DNA of 64,000 nt from NCBI RefSeq assembly GCF_000005505.3, contig NC_016132.3:22310501-22374500 (forward strand), given 5' to 3'. Source of the stretch: Brachypodium distachyon. Its lineage: Eukaryota > Streptophyta > Magnoliopsida > Poales > Poaceae. The notes below the pieces were generated by a model that saw nothing but the letters and a program-made list of their open reading frames with translations, searched no databases and was not told the origin of the DNA. A program made the translations under genes and the position numbers. Positions within the stretch are counted from its first letter, which is position 1; each line of letters begins with the position of its first letter. This document shows, piece after piece, positions 21,217 through 32,221 of this stretch.

Positions 21217-21718
21217 ATGGGCCGCAGCAGATTCACTGACGATGGTGGAGCTTCCATGAGGTCTTGGCTCAATGATGCTGCCTCCTGCAACTCTAGTCAG
21301 CAGGAGAGGGTTAGCCTCTTCAATTTTCGGTCAAATTTGACTTTTTTCCTGTTTAATTTGTTGTGCTGGGCTTTTACTCTTTCCCAATCGGTATGCAGTA
21401 CAGCTGTGCATTTGAAGATCCTAAATATCTAAGATATTTGGCTGGTGATTTTGATTTGGGCAATGAGGATGATGTGTGTGATGATGCTGTGTCGTCTGCT
21501 GTGCAATTGGAGCTTTATGCAAGCTGAAAGCTCAGTTGTTTGAAGAGAAGGAGCAGAACAAGAAGCTGGATGAGAGTAGGTTGAAGTTGGAGTTTGAATT
21601 GGCCGCGCAAGATCAAGTGATTGAGGAATTAGAATGGAAAATGGATCAATTGAAGTCAGTTGCAGTGGGTAGTTCAATCTTAGCTATAGCATTAGCTGTA
21701 GTGTTGTGCGTTCTTTAA
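21217..21718 (+). pseudogene. Hypothetical coiled-coil protein with C-terminal membrane segment, frameshifted
   Basis: Exon 1 (21,217-21,309, 31 codons) starts MGRSRFTDDGGASMRSWLND. An 89-bp GT-AG intron (21,310-21,398, phase 0) leads to exon 2, which reads CAFEDPKYLRYLAGDFDLGN and reaches TGA at 21,525. In the next frame the sequence continues as a charged coiled coil (KKLDESRLKLEFELAAQDQ, VIEELEWKMDQLK) and a hydrophobic end (SILAIALAVVLCVL) before TAA at 21,716. The layout (short head, coiled coil, C-terminal anchor) recalls small grass proteins with a GRF-type zinc finger, but no zinc ligands are visible, so the assignment stays open. A frameshift or an unrecognised splice separates the halves. 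Confidence 0.45.
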
Positions 21719-22159
21719 TCCCAGATGTAGTGTTCTGTATCTGAGAGGAATTTTGCTGTGTCTGAATTGTGTTGTATCTGAATTCTCTAAGACAAACAAA
21801 GCAGACTTTCTCTGAATTGTGCTGTATCTGAATTCAATTCTGTCATGTTGATCTGTTGTTTGTAGCAACAAAGAATTTAGGGTGCTGTGTTTGCTGCATT
21901 TTGCTGAATTTTGTTAACATCACAGTTCACAACATCCTAGTTAAGAAAATCACCCTTCAGATAGAGCTGACACATAAGCTAACAATTAACAAGATCGCAG
22001 TTCACAACCCCAATTCGCAACATCACAGTTCACAAAAGATTACAGTTCACAAAAGATTAGAAGTACCGCATCATCTAAATTAAGCTCACTGTTCACAACA
22101 CACAAAATATGAAGATTCCACATCATCAACATCTCACATCAATTATAAAGGTTCCACAT

Positions 22160-23753
22160 CACCAACAGCGCACAGCAAATATAATTAAGGTACCAGCAAA
22201 AGAACTCCACAAGTTCTCCCACAACCAACAGCAAAAGATATAAACTAGACTTAATTGAGAGGAACACCGGTACCAATTATGCTTCCTCATCCTCAGCTTC
22301 AAGCTTGTCTTGGTAAGTTCTTCCTCCGGAATGGCACAATATTTCCTGCCAATCTGCTGCAAATCTTCTACAGAGATGAGAGCAGGAATAGTAGAGGTAA
22401 ATTTATCCCTTCCTTTTCTGACAGGACTAACTGGTTGGATCAGAGCTTCCTCCAAGTTAACAGTAGCATGCTCAGCAGACTGATCAACTGCCATAGATTC
22501 AAAACAGAGTTTCCTGACAACCCTCCTAGAAGGGAAACTGCAATTAGTCTCACTGAAACCTCTCTTCAAATTGGTAACCACCATAGACACGGGTGGGCAG
22601 GAAGGACACCATAATTGCTTAGCTCCCCAGAACAGGTTTGGTTTAAGAATGGAATCAATGACAGAACCAAGCATGGAAAGCTGACCCAATCCATCAGAAT
22701 TCAGATTAGGCAATGGAGCCATCAAAGTAGGAACAGGTGAGTGCAAAATTGCATATCATTGGAACATCCATAACAATAGAATTACCCCTAGCAGGAACAA
22801 AGCGTTCAGAACCAGCAGAGTAGTTGGAAACCATGTCATTCCAGGCTGTCATAGGACTATCCACAACATTTTTTAAGGGGACCACACCATCAGATGCCCT
22901 GAGACCCTCAGCTCTAAGAAAAGCCTGGTAATTAACTTGACCATGAGGTGGTAGCACAATTTCCATAGGCTGAGCATCTTCTTGCACCATTGGGAGCACA
23001 GGACCAAGAGCAGCCTGACCATGATGGCCATGCCCATGCCCATGTCCACCAACACCAATTCCATTCTGAAAGATATGCTGCTGAAACCTCATTTGGAAAC
23101 GCTGCTCAGCAGTTTGGAAAGCACCAAACAGAGGGGTGAGGATCACCACCAGCTGGTGGAGGCTCTTCACCGTCATCCATGACCACATCATGCATGTGAG
23201 GATTCCAATCTGAACTTCTAAGTAAATAACAGGGGACAGTCTAGGAATTCCTCTGCCCAGAAAGCTCTCTCATGACAATGCTCTTAGGAACCGACTCATC
23301 ATTAGTGACCCAAGCACGAACAAGAGTGCGAGAATAATGCTGCCCAGCAGCATACCAGGTAATCATCTGGCCAAACAAAGTAACAGCCTTACCCACACAA
23401 TAATCAGTTTGGTAATCTAAAGGGAAGCTAAGCATCATGATCCATCTAATTTTACCAGCAGGTGCAACTCTCCAGATAATGGCCTCATCATGCTTAACAC
23501 AAGTAGCGTTATAAACATCATCAATTGGGAAGGTAGGTCCAATCACAGTATCCCTAATCAGAACAGACCTAAAACTAAATAAACCTAACCCCAGAGCGGA
23601 ATCTTCAGAGTACACAACTTCATGGCCAGCTGCATTCAGAACATCTCGAAGATGAGTTCTAACCTCGGTTTTCAGATGAAAAGGTACCTCTAGATTGGTT
23701 TCGGCGATGGCGTAGATATCATGAGAAAGAGGCGGCGCACCCGAGAGCGCCAT
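22160..23753 (-). pseudogene. Broken member of a large uncharacterised grass gene family
   Basis: From an ATG at 23,753 the frame reads MALSGAPPLSHDIYAIAETN, later DEAIIWRVAPAGKIRWIMML, FPLDYQTDYCVGKAVTLFGQ and LVRAWVTNDESVPKSIVM. These phrases match, from memory, a large grass family of unknown function (some members carry DUF7597). The frame stops at TAG (about 23,241), where the family has a Trp codon before TVP. The sequence continues in the same frame (TVPCYLLRSSDWNPHMHDVV) and then shifts frame. Later parts include a His/Gly-rich stretch (GVGGHGHGHGHHG) and a tail with SVEDLQQIGRKYCAIPEEEL. At least one nonsense and one frameshift change make it a pseudogene. The flanks at 21,719-22,159 and 23,754-24,433 hold nothing recognisable. 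Confidence 0.6.
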
Positions 23754-24433
23754 CACCCCGCGAACCTTTCTTCCCGGTGGTCCCTGTTCCACCGCCCAGC
23801 GGCACAAATGCCGTCGGATCGACGGGGAAGTTCGCCATCAGCAGCTTGTGCAAGGAAATCTACAGCGACGGAGAAATCGCCAAGAGCAACGAGTGTTCGG
23901 GTTTTGGTAAACTCGAGGAAGATGAAGAGATTGGTAGGCAGAGTAGCTATAGTGAGAACCCGTGTATACTAGCTAGCTAGGCAGAGCAGAGTATTTTTTT
24001 GATCGGTTTTTTTTATCAGGATAGAGCAGAGTAATTAGAACCCACAACAGAGTGCCCTGACTCGATTACATCTCTGACATTTGGGGACCCGAATGCAGTT
24101 GTGTGAGGAGTGGCCCACTAACAAACACCTAATTATTTGATGTAGCAATATGACCTCTAAACTTATTCTAAAAAAAAACCTCTAAACAAGGAAAATGTGC
24201 AGTAGAATTCCGGGTAGAAGTATGAACCAAGAGCTTTCACAAAGTGACCAACGCTTGAAAGAAACGATGAGAAAGAACTCCCGAGAGCCGAGCGTTCTGC
24301 CAAAATCGAAACGCACCTGTGAAGACACCCATTCTCCATAGGAGAAATCCCACTCATTATACTGTCATCTACCTTTCATGACCAAGCATCCATGTGTGGT
24401 CACCTTACACCCAGAACTTACAGTTGTGGCATG

Positions 24434-25113
24434 AGGGCTTCTTTGGATCATAGGATCGATTAGAAAAACATATATATAGGATTGAGATGTCATGGCACTT
24501 TGGATATCAAAGGATTGCAAAAACAAAGGAATAGGCAAAACATGGGATTAATTGAAATGCCATGGCATCTTGAATACTATAGGGATTTAAAACATAGGAA
24601 TTGTTTGCAAAGAGTGTTTGGATGTTCCCTAGGAAAAGAAATTTGGAGATTACATGGAGTAAGAAAGGAGAGATAGAGAGAGAAGATGCATTTGGAACTT
24701 TCAAAGGGAAGTTTCAAATTAAAGAGGTTTTTGGATAATAGGAATATATATATAGCAAAATCATAGGATTGAGATGTCATGACATTTTGAATCCCTCTAT
24801 AGGAACCAAAATCATATGAATTGTTTGAGAAGTGTGTTTGGATGCTAACATAGGAAAAATATAGGAATTTTGAGATTAGATAGAATAAGAGAGGAGAGAG
24901 ATAGATGATGCATGTGTGAATTCCTATGGAATTGAGGCCAAAGGGATTGATTCCATAGGATTTTAGCCAAGTTCATTCCTATGATCCAAAGGGCTCATTT
25001 AGGAAAAATTCCTTGGTGCAAATCCTACAATCCAAATAACATCTATAGGAATTATTCCTTAGGATTGGAATCCTTTATTTTTCCTTCAAAAATCATAGAA
25101 TCCAAAGAGGCAC
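24434..25113. mobile_element. Tourist-like MITE or tandem MITE, about 680 bp
   Basis: The left end GGGCTTCTTTGGATCATAGGA is roughly inverted at the right as AATCATAGAATCCAAAGAGGC. The interior has at least two related segments (TAGGATTGAGATGTCATG near 24,478 and 24,764), suggesting an internal duplication or two MITEs side by side. A clear 3-bp target duplication was not found. Confidence 0.5.
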
Positions 25114-25679
25114 TGCCAGTTGTGAACACTTGGACCCGCATGTACCACTCCAATCCATGTAAACATAGATATGTCACTATTGCAAACACCTTCGAACCCA
25201 TGTCGCACACGTATGTATAATATTTGTACGTACCAAGCCTTTTTGTGTTGTGATCTCAACTATATGATGCATATATCATGGATCTTATTAATTAGGTTGT
25301 GCATTCTTTTGATCCTCCATGTGTTTATCTATTCGAAGTGGGTCATCTAATTTCAACTTCACCAATTTGGGACAAATCCAGCACTATTAAATTACGCCAT
25401 TTACTTACCACGCATATTTGAAATTTCTCTTTCCCAAACATTCTAATTTTTCTCCCGAATTTTCGCCCAGACTCTCTCCCTCCACGCTACTTTTAAATGA
25501 AAATTTTCGCCCACCAGGTTTTGCCGCCACGTACGTTTTGGCATGTACATTTTGCCTGCCAGGTTTTGCCGCCATGTTTTCCATTTAAAAGACCCATAAC
25601 CACCCACAATTAACTCGCCCGGCCCAACACTTTTCATGATTAACACGCGCCGAAGGAGACCAGATAATCACGAGATCGG

Positions 25680-28600
25680 TTCCTATGTCCTCCCTACCGT
25701 GGAGGTTCCTCCTGGTGCCAAGGATTCCATCCATGGCGATTTCCTCGCAGGAAAAAACCAACGGAGATGCCTCAGGACGACCTACAATTCAACTCACCGA
25801 TGTCGTGGAAGAAATCGACAGACGAACACAGGAGGCTTCACCAGGTATATATGTATCAGCGACATCGTGAATATATACCTATGCAAACTACTGTTTTTCC
25901 ACATTCGATTTATTCGACAGATCGATTTTCCCATCCATGGATGCCATATTCATGCATATCGTCAAGGCTAGATTCATGTTTACCAGCATCTGTAGGCGGC
26001 TGCTATACTCAATAATTAGGAGATCGATATCGTTATAGAGAAGAACGTGCACCAAGCTTTCTGTTTCGTTAGACATCAACCATATATGTTTTTATTCTAT
26101 GATAATCTTAATCTCATAATGAAGGAGTAAATTAATATATGTCGTACAGAACAATTATGGGACCGACTATTGCCCAGTCGACGGAGAAATTGTTATTTGT
26201 CAGTCAATCGATGGATGCCCAAAGTTTCGATGATCGATCGATCGATCTCCTGGGCCTGGTTTTGGCCTTTTTGTTTGTGACTAGCTAGCTGGGCCATTGT
26301 TTAATTGGGCTTATCCAACCCACCTCCGTCTGGGCTTTTGTTGGCTCTAAAAGTAAAACCGACCAAGCAATTCTAGTTGATTCTAAAAATAAACCAAACA
26401 ATTCTAGTCAAAAAAAGCATAACGTGTGGTCCTTAGCCAAATCCAACCCTTTGAGCGGGCCTTTGATGGCTTGTGTGGGCTTTTTTTTTCTGATTGAAGG
26501 ACAACACATAAAAGAAAATACTGACCAAGCAATTCTAGTTGATTCTCAAAACAAAACCTAGCAATTCTAGCAAAAAAAAAAAGCCCAACGTGTGGGCCTT
26601 AGCAAAATCCAACCCCCTGACTGGCCCCTTGCTGGCTTGTGTGGTCTTCTTTCTTTGTGTGGGCTTATTGTTTATGAGTGGATAAATAAATGAAAAGAAA
26701 AAATCAATGGTGTTCTCGGAACAAAAGGAGCAGATCGCTACTTGTATCTAATGAAACTGAGAAATAGCAAAACCCAACAGTTATATTCCATTTGTCTCTA
26801 ACGAAACCTCATCCCTGATACTTTCTGTTAACATACAGCGCCCCAAAGACATGAGAGCTCTGGACTCTGCACGTCCAGTGCAAGCGAGCAAAATGCAATC
26901 AGGACCGCTTCATCAGAGAAAGAGTTGACAGGGCTGGCCTAACATACGCCGCGTTGTTAACTTTCAAAGAGCAACTTGGCTATTGTTGGCGCGACTACCT
27001 GTGCTACAAGAAAAGATGTGGCCTTGATGTTGCAACTCTTGAAGCGATTGATTATACCAAAGATGCCTCTCGCATGGCTGACGACCTGGCTGAAGAGATG
27101 GAAATCAGGATGATAGTGTCCAATGAAGCACAAGATAAGCATGTCTGATGTTGCAACTCTTGAAGCGATTGATTATACCAAAGATGCCGCTCGCATGGTT
27201 GAGGACCTGGCTGAAGAGATGGAAATCAGGATGATAGTGTCCAATGAAGCACAAGATAAGCATGTCCAAATTACACCCATAAAGCGACTAAGGCCGCCTG
27301 ATGAGTCTGACAATGACGATGATGATGCTCCTAGTTCATGTGAACCACTCGATGCCTACAAGGATCGGCTAACCGAGTTGGAAGACAACTCAGATTTAGG
27401 TAATGATATATTGTTCATAATTTATTTTATAAACGGCCCTTACCTGTATCTGTTTTTCTGACAAATCCTTGGTAAATCGCAGATCTACGAGACGACTTCA
27501 GGGATGAAACCATCAAAACATACGCTGAATGCAATGTGGAGAACTGAAGAAAATTAGTAATTATCTTTCTCTCTGAACTTCTAGTTTCTAATTAAATGTG
27601 TGAATGAACTAACTGCATGTCTGTTAACTTTTTTCAGTGGCTTATGATAATTCTTTTAGCAAATATGACACACAAATAGATGATGACAGACAAGTGTCCA
27701 ATGAGAGCAAAGATAGCAACGACACACCACCGCCACAATGGCCAAGGTTTTAAGAGCTTCCTCGTGAAACCATTACTGCTTAAAATTCTAATGCTATTGT
27801 TATGGTTTAACAATTAATATGTAGCGCAAAGTTCCATTTTTTTATTCGTTGAAGGTTTCAAGAACCGTGGGTGTGGAACTCTGAAAAGCCTTGCTGCAAC
27901 AAAAAAGAGATTGAAGCTTCGGACTCAGAAGCTTAAGATTGAATTCTCGGCAAAGCTTGGCGGTCCATGCGGCGAAAACGCACGCACATTTGTTGATGAA
28001 GTGTGTAACATTCACTAGGCTAAACACTCCACTAATTGGAGTCCATAGCTGGAAGGATGTTCACAAAAATGTGAGGTGTTCAATCATCAGATCTGTACTG
28101 GTATGTTAATGTAGCATGTTTTTCCATTCAAGTTTTACATAAAAGTTGCGCCATCTGTGTACTATCTTTATGTTTTACTTTCAACAGGATGGATGGGACC
28201 TTGACCACAGTCTTCCAACAAAGGACAAGATATTGAAGATCGCAAAAGAGCGATACAAGGGATGGCGATCTTCACTGAGTGCTACGTACAGGGCATATGA
28301 GGACTACGATGCCAGAATGAGACATAAGCCTGAAGACTTGGACATTCTCGAATGGCATTATTTGAATCTGTACTTTGGAACTCAAAATTTCAGGGTAAGG
28401 AACTTATTTTTGAACTTAACCGAAGCATGAGTACATTTTTCATTGCTAAGCATTAATTACTTGTTGGCTTGGTGCAGATTGTTAGCAGCCAGAACTCCAG
28501 TAATCGTAAACAAATAAAGACCTTACATGTGACGTGTTCGAAACCTTTCTCTCAGTGCAGCTGGCAAGAAGTAAATATTAGTTGGATTTTCCTCAACTTC

Positions 28601-28756
28601 AAATACATGCAATTAACATTGATATATTGCTGACCTATAATATTGCCCTCGTAGAGAGATGAAGAAACCAGTGATGAGCCAGGTCCTCTGGAACTTTGGA
28701 AGTGTACTCACAACAAGGGAGGAAAATGGTCAAATGAGATGGCTGAGCGAGTTTAT
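25680..28756 (+). pseudogene. Transposase_24-like gene (Ptta/En/Spm type), multi-exon, broken
   Basis: The clearest exons are about 27,855-28,100, 28,188-28,394, 28,478-28,570 and 28,655-28,756, joined by GT-AG introns in phase 0. They encode SLAATKKRLKLRTQKLKIEF, NTPLIGVHSWKDVHKNV, TKDKILKIAKERYKGWRSSL, DILEWHYLNLYFGTQNF, SSQNSSNRKQ and ELWKCTHNKGGKWSNEMAE, which I recognise as the Transposase_24 type common in grass En/Spm-like genes. A frameshift near 28,015 separates VDEVCN from FTRLNT. Probable earlier exons are near 25,722-25,853 (IQLTDVVEEIDRRTQEASP), 26,866-27,410, 27,481-27,540 and 27,641-27,751. A 121-bp duplication in the third of these breaks the frame. The gene stops at a splice donor (28,757) followed by satellite-like DNA, so the 3' end is missing. 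Upstream exon limits are uncertain. Confidence 0.6.
27025..27267 (+). repeat. 121-bp direct tandem duplication inside the Transposase_24-like gene
   Basis: The segment GATGTTGCAACTCTTGAAGC through AAGCATGTC occurs twice with a spacing of 121 bp and only a few differences (for example CTGACGACC versus TTGAGGACC). Since 121 is not a multiple of three, the duplication places a stop at the junction (CATGTC TGA). Confidence 0.9.
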
Positions 28757-28839
28757 GTGAGTGCTAATTTCATCATATCATTGATTCCATGTTACAAGTT
28801 ATCTTCTTCCACAACATGACCTAAATGACAACATGCGAG

Positions 28840-29395
28840 ATCCTATGGCGATGAAATTTATTACCTTGCCAGACCCTGCTGGCATGTAGCTACGCCTCAC
28901 ATATTTGGTTGCCATATCCTCTCGCGATGAAATTTAGTTCCTTGCGAGACCATGCTGGCATGTAGCTACATATCAAATTTTTGGATGCCATATCCTTTCG
29001 CGATGAATTTGGTTTCCTTGCGATACCCCGCTGGTTTGTAGCTATGTCTCAAATATTTGGCTGCCATATCCTATCGCGATGAAATTTATTTCCTTGCGAG
29101 ACCCTGCTGGCATGTAGCTACATCTCAAATATTTTGTTGCCATATCCTATCATGATGAAATATAGTTCCTTGCCAGACCGTGCTGGCATGTAGCTACACC
29201 TCACATATTTGGTTGCCATATTCTCTCGCAATGAAATTGATGTCCTTGCCAGACCCATATGGCATGTAGCTACGTCTCAAATACTGTGTTGCCATATCCT
29301 ATCGCGATGAAATTAATGTCCTTGCCAGACCCAGCTCGCGAGACTCAAATATTGTGTTGCCATATCCTATCACGAGGAAATATACTTCCTTGCCA
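28840..29395. repeat. Tandem array of ~77-bp units, about seven copies
   Basis: A degenerate unit containing GCGATGAAATTTA, CCTTGCCAGACCCTGCTGGC, ATGTAGCTACGTCTC and TTGCCATATCCTATC repeats about seven times; the last copies are shortened. It begins right after the last readable exon of the Transposase_24-like gene and ends before the TTGCGA-rich segment. Non-coding. Confidence 0.85.
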
Positions 29396-29399
29396 ATAA

Positions 29400-29694
29400 G
29401 CATGCTTGCCACGAGCATAAGTTGTTGCAGTTTCACCTATAGCAACGGCGTGAAACCCCTATTTCAAGGCCAATTATGGTTGCTTCCACCCCCTATTTCA
29501 ACGCCGCCGTGGTTGCGTTAGGGCGTATGTTGTCGCCTCGCCGAACAAAACATAGTTGCGATAACCTATCTCCACGCAACCTTTACCTACGCCTCCCAAC
29601 AGTCGCGTTTTGTTGCGAGCGCTAACTATCGCAACAAACATGGGCCTATAGCAATGAGTTTTCACCATGGTCCCACGTGAAAAAATTAGTAGTG
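29400..29694 (+). mobile_element. Possible 3' end of a CACTA (En/Spm) element
   Basis: The stretch holds short direct and inverted motifs (GTTGCGATAAC, TTTGTTGCGAGCG, CTATCGCAACAAA), as in CACTA subterminal regions, and ends GAAAAAATTAGTAGTG, whose reverse complement starts CACTACTAATTTTTTC. With the Transposase_24-like gene and tandem array to its left it would fit a decayed CACTA element. A matching 5' terminus with a 3-bp duplication was not found, so this is tentative. Confidence 0.35.
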
Positions 29695-29978
29695 TGTCCT
29701 GGTTCCCTAAATCCTCCACCGCCTGCACAGCACCACAGCCGCTGCCTGTATTGTCCACCACCGGCGCACAGCCATCGCTCATGCGTGGATCCTCCGCCGG
29801 CCGCACACCACCACAGCTCATCCCTCCCTCTGATGGCCATCTAACCTTCTTATCTCCACTAATATTCCACGACCACGCAAGTGAACCAGTTCATTGTTTT
29901 CTTGATTTCAATTGTGACTTATTTGCTAGCCAGCCAGTTCTTGCACGTTCTATCTTCAGTTCTAGGTATTGGAACATA

Positions 29979-30060
29979 CTCCCTCCGTCCCAAATTAACT
30001 GACGTGGATTTGTATAGATTTTTATACAAATCCACGTCAGTTAATTCGGGACGGAGGGAG
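29979..30060. mobile_element. Stowaway MITE (Tc1/mariner type), 82 bp
   Basis: The left arm CTCCCTCCGTCCCAAATTAA and its inverted copy ending GGGACGGAGGGAG form an almost perfect hairpin with a loop of only a few bases. It is flanked by TA at 29,977-29,978 and 30,061-30,062, the Stowaway target. No coding capacity. Confidence 0.95.
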
Positions 30061-30062
30061 TA

Positions 30063-31056
30063 GATTAATTTCAGTGTGGGTGGCTTCTTGCACGCGATGG
30101 GGATGGAGAGAGTCAACGTGATGTGGGAGGAAAAGGCAGTGCAATTGATCAGGTGCGCCGCGGTCGGGGAGGTGGCCATCGGGCACACCGGCGTGATGAC
30201 GACGAAGGGATTCTATGATTCTACCCGTTCGTTTGTTAGGTCTAGGATAAAAGTCAATTTTGTCGTTCATTAGGAAAGCGCAAAAGTCTAAATTGCCATG
30301 CTAATCCAACGGACTGATTTGCACGGTACTCCCTCTCCTAATAACAGAGTACTAGGGTACCATAAGAACTCTCATAAATTTAAGTATCTTAGCATATAAT
30401 CGTATGTGCGGGCGAATTGGGGAGATGGTAGATGGGGACTAGATGTCGGTTGTATACTCATATGGATGGATAGGCCATGGGTCAAAGTACTCCATGTACC
30501 TTAGAAAATATAGATCGAGTTAAATGAGTTTAATAATTTCAAATCCAAACTTAGTTCGACTAGTTAGGCTCCGAGTTCGAGTCTGAGTCAAGTTGAATAA
30601 CTACATGCTTGTTTAACTCGCGAATTTCAAGATAAATATCAAGGCAGCCCTAGTTCGAATCAGCTGATTCAGCAGTGCGAGGCTCCCACTTACGGCGTTA
30701 CGATGGTACCCGATGGAATCATGGAAGGCATCCAACAATCGAAGCGCTTCCGCCATTCCGCAGCGATTCGTTTGGAAAGGCACAAAGAGTCGCCCACGGA
30801 TTAGCCAAGTCCCGAGCCCGTCAGGCTAGCCTTGCGTGCCGTGCCGACTGAGGCTGAGCCCTGGCAGAAAAAAAAACGGAGAGGCCTACTACGGGTGGCC
30901 CATCAGCTCTCACTGATCTGAGATGTCCCAAACGGGCCTGCCAAGCTGCCTGCTGCTTTTGCTCAAAAAAAGCTGCCTGCTGCTTCTGCTGATCAGATCA
31001 CCCCAACCTGTCTGAATCACTGAACGGCTTGCGGGCCTGCAGTCCCGCGCGTATTA
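30063..31056. other. Low-copy spacer, no clear gene
   Basis: An ORF at 30,076-30,273 (plus strand, 65 codons, with VNVMWEEKAVQLIRCAAVG) could be a gene fragment, but there is no recognisable family or splice signal. The rest is unremarkable, with a short direct repeat (AGCTGCCTGCTGCTT) near 30,945-30,985. Confidence 0.35.
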
Positions 31057-31061
31057 CACGG

Positions 31062-32015
31062 TGTCGTCGCACGGGGCTCCGACACCGGGGGCGTGCGGTC
31101 ACGCCCCCTTTTTAGGTTCGGCAGGGGCGTCGGGGATCGCTCCGGCGATCACCTGCGTGGCCGATAGGCCTACGTAACCGGCAAAGTAATGTACCCGAGA
31201 TGCACGCAAGCTAAGAGCACATGCACGCACACTTTTTACCCAGGTTCGGGCCACCCGGAGGTGTAAAACCCTACGTCCTGCCTGTCTGAACTGGTATTGA
31301 CTATAGATCAAGTGTTTACACGTTGCCAGGGGAGGGTCCCCGGGTGATCTTTCCTTTTCTGCTAAGTGCTACTTGCTATTCTTGGGCTAAAACTAGTAGG
31401 AAGACGAACCCCTTGACCGTTGGCGGTGGTCCTCCTTTTATACTCAAAGGGATACCACAGGTGCCGCAGTGCATGCATTACAAATGTCGAACAGGGAGAC
31501 ATACAACTCCCCCTCGGTGAGCTCGTGGCATGCATGGGTGCCAACTCCGCTGCTAGGGGTCTAAAACCCTAAAGGTAGGATTGGACAGCCACTGTTCACC
31601 TGATTTGGACAGGTAACGCCCCTCCTGTCGGCTCATTTAATGCGCCGTGCGCCTCACTCCTCGCCCTGGTGAGACCGCGCACCCGACGCCCGCCACGCGC
31701 CCCCAAGTGGCGTTGTTGCTCTGTCCGCTGGGCCCCACCCTTGTGGCGGGAGCCTGCGCCCCGGAACTCCTCCTCCCTGCAAGTCGCTCCCCGGGAAGCG
31801 CCCAGGCCCAACTCACCCGGGAACCCCCCTCCCGGGAAGCGGCTTCCCGGGAGGTGTCCAGGCGGGAATATTCCCCGAAGCCCCGCTAGCCCTTCCGGGC
31901 TGGTAGCTTGCCGGGCTGCTCGTGGTTGCTGCCTGGGACGAAATCCCCTCGGGAACTCGGAGACAGGGCCCATGCGTAGCGCAACGGTGGTACCCCGGGT
32001 GCCACTGGTGCGACA
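31062..32015 (-). mobile_element. Solo Tat-lineage LTR, 954 bp
   Basis: The ends are TGTCGTCGCACGG and GGTGCGACA on the plus strand, as in the LTRs of element C. Both sides carry CACGG (31,057-31,061 and 32,016-32,020), a perfect 5-bp target duplication, so the internal region was removed by LTR-LTR recombination. The TATA box reads TATAAAAG on the minus strand (31,435-31,442). Confidence 0.95.
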
Positions 32016-32221
32016 CACGGACTAAAGCACTCTCCACAGTCGATATTAGATTACGACGCGCCAAGGCATTGCGTGCACATTTCGAAATCGAATTACATCA
32101 CGTACGGGCAACTCGCCATGTCGTGGACTTGTGTGTGCTGACTCGTTCAATCGAGTAACGGTAAGCTGAAACCTAACCGTGAAGACAAAACTTATTCTCA
32201 TGTTAACCATTGCCATGGGAT

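Noticed and set aside
28840..29395. CRISPR-like array appearance of regularly spaced repeats
   Set aside because: The units are head-to-tail with no unique spacers, in a plant context; it is a simple tandem array.
25175..29694. Possible CACTA 5' end at TGTCACTATTGCAAAC paired with TAGTAGTG/TGT
   Set aside because: Both sides carry TGT, but after CACTA the two ends do not match, so the coincidence is too weak.
29498..29840. Minus-strand ORFs of 64-107 codons
   Set aside because: They overlap the TTGCGA-rich, CACTA-like terminal region and show no recognisable domain.
30037..30273. Small ORFs next to the Stowaway MITE
   Set aside because: No family resemblance, splice pattern or repeat support; kept only as a remark in the spacer entry.
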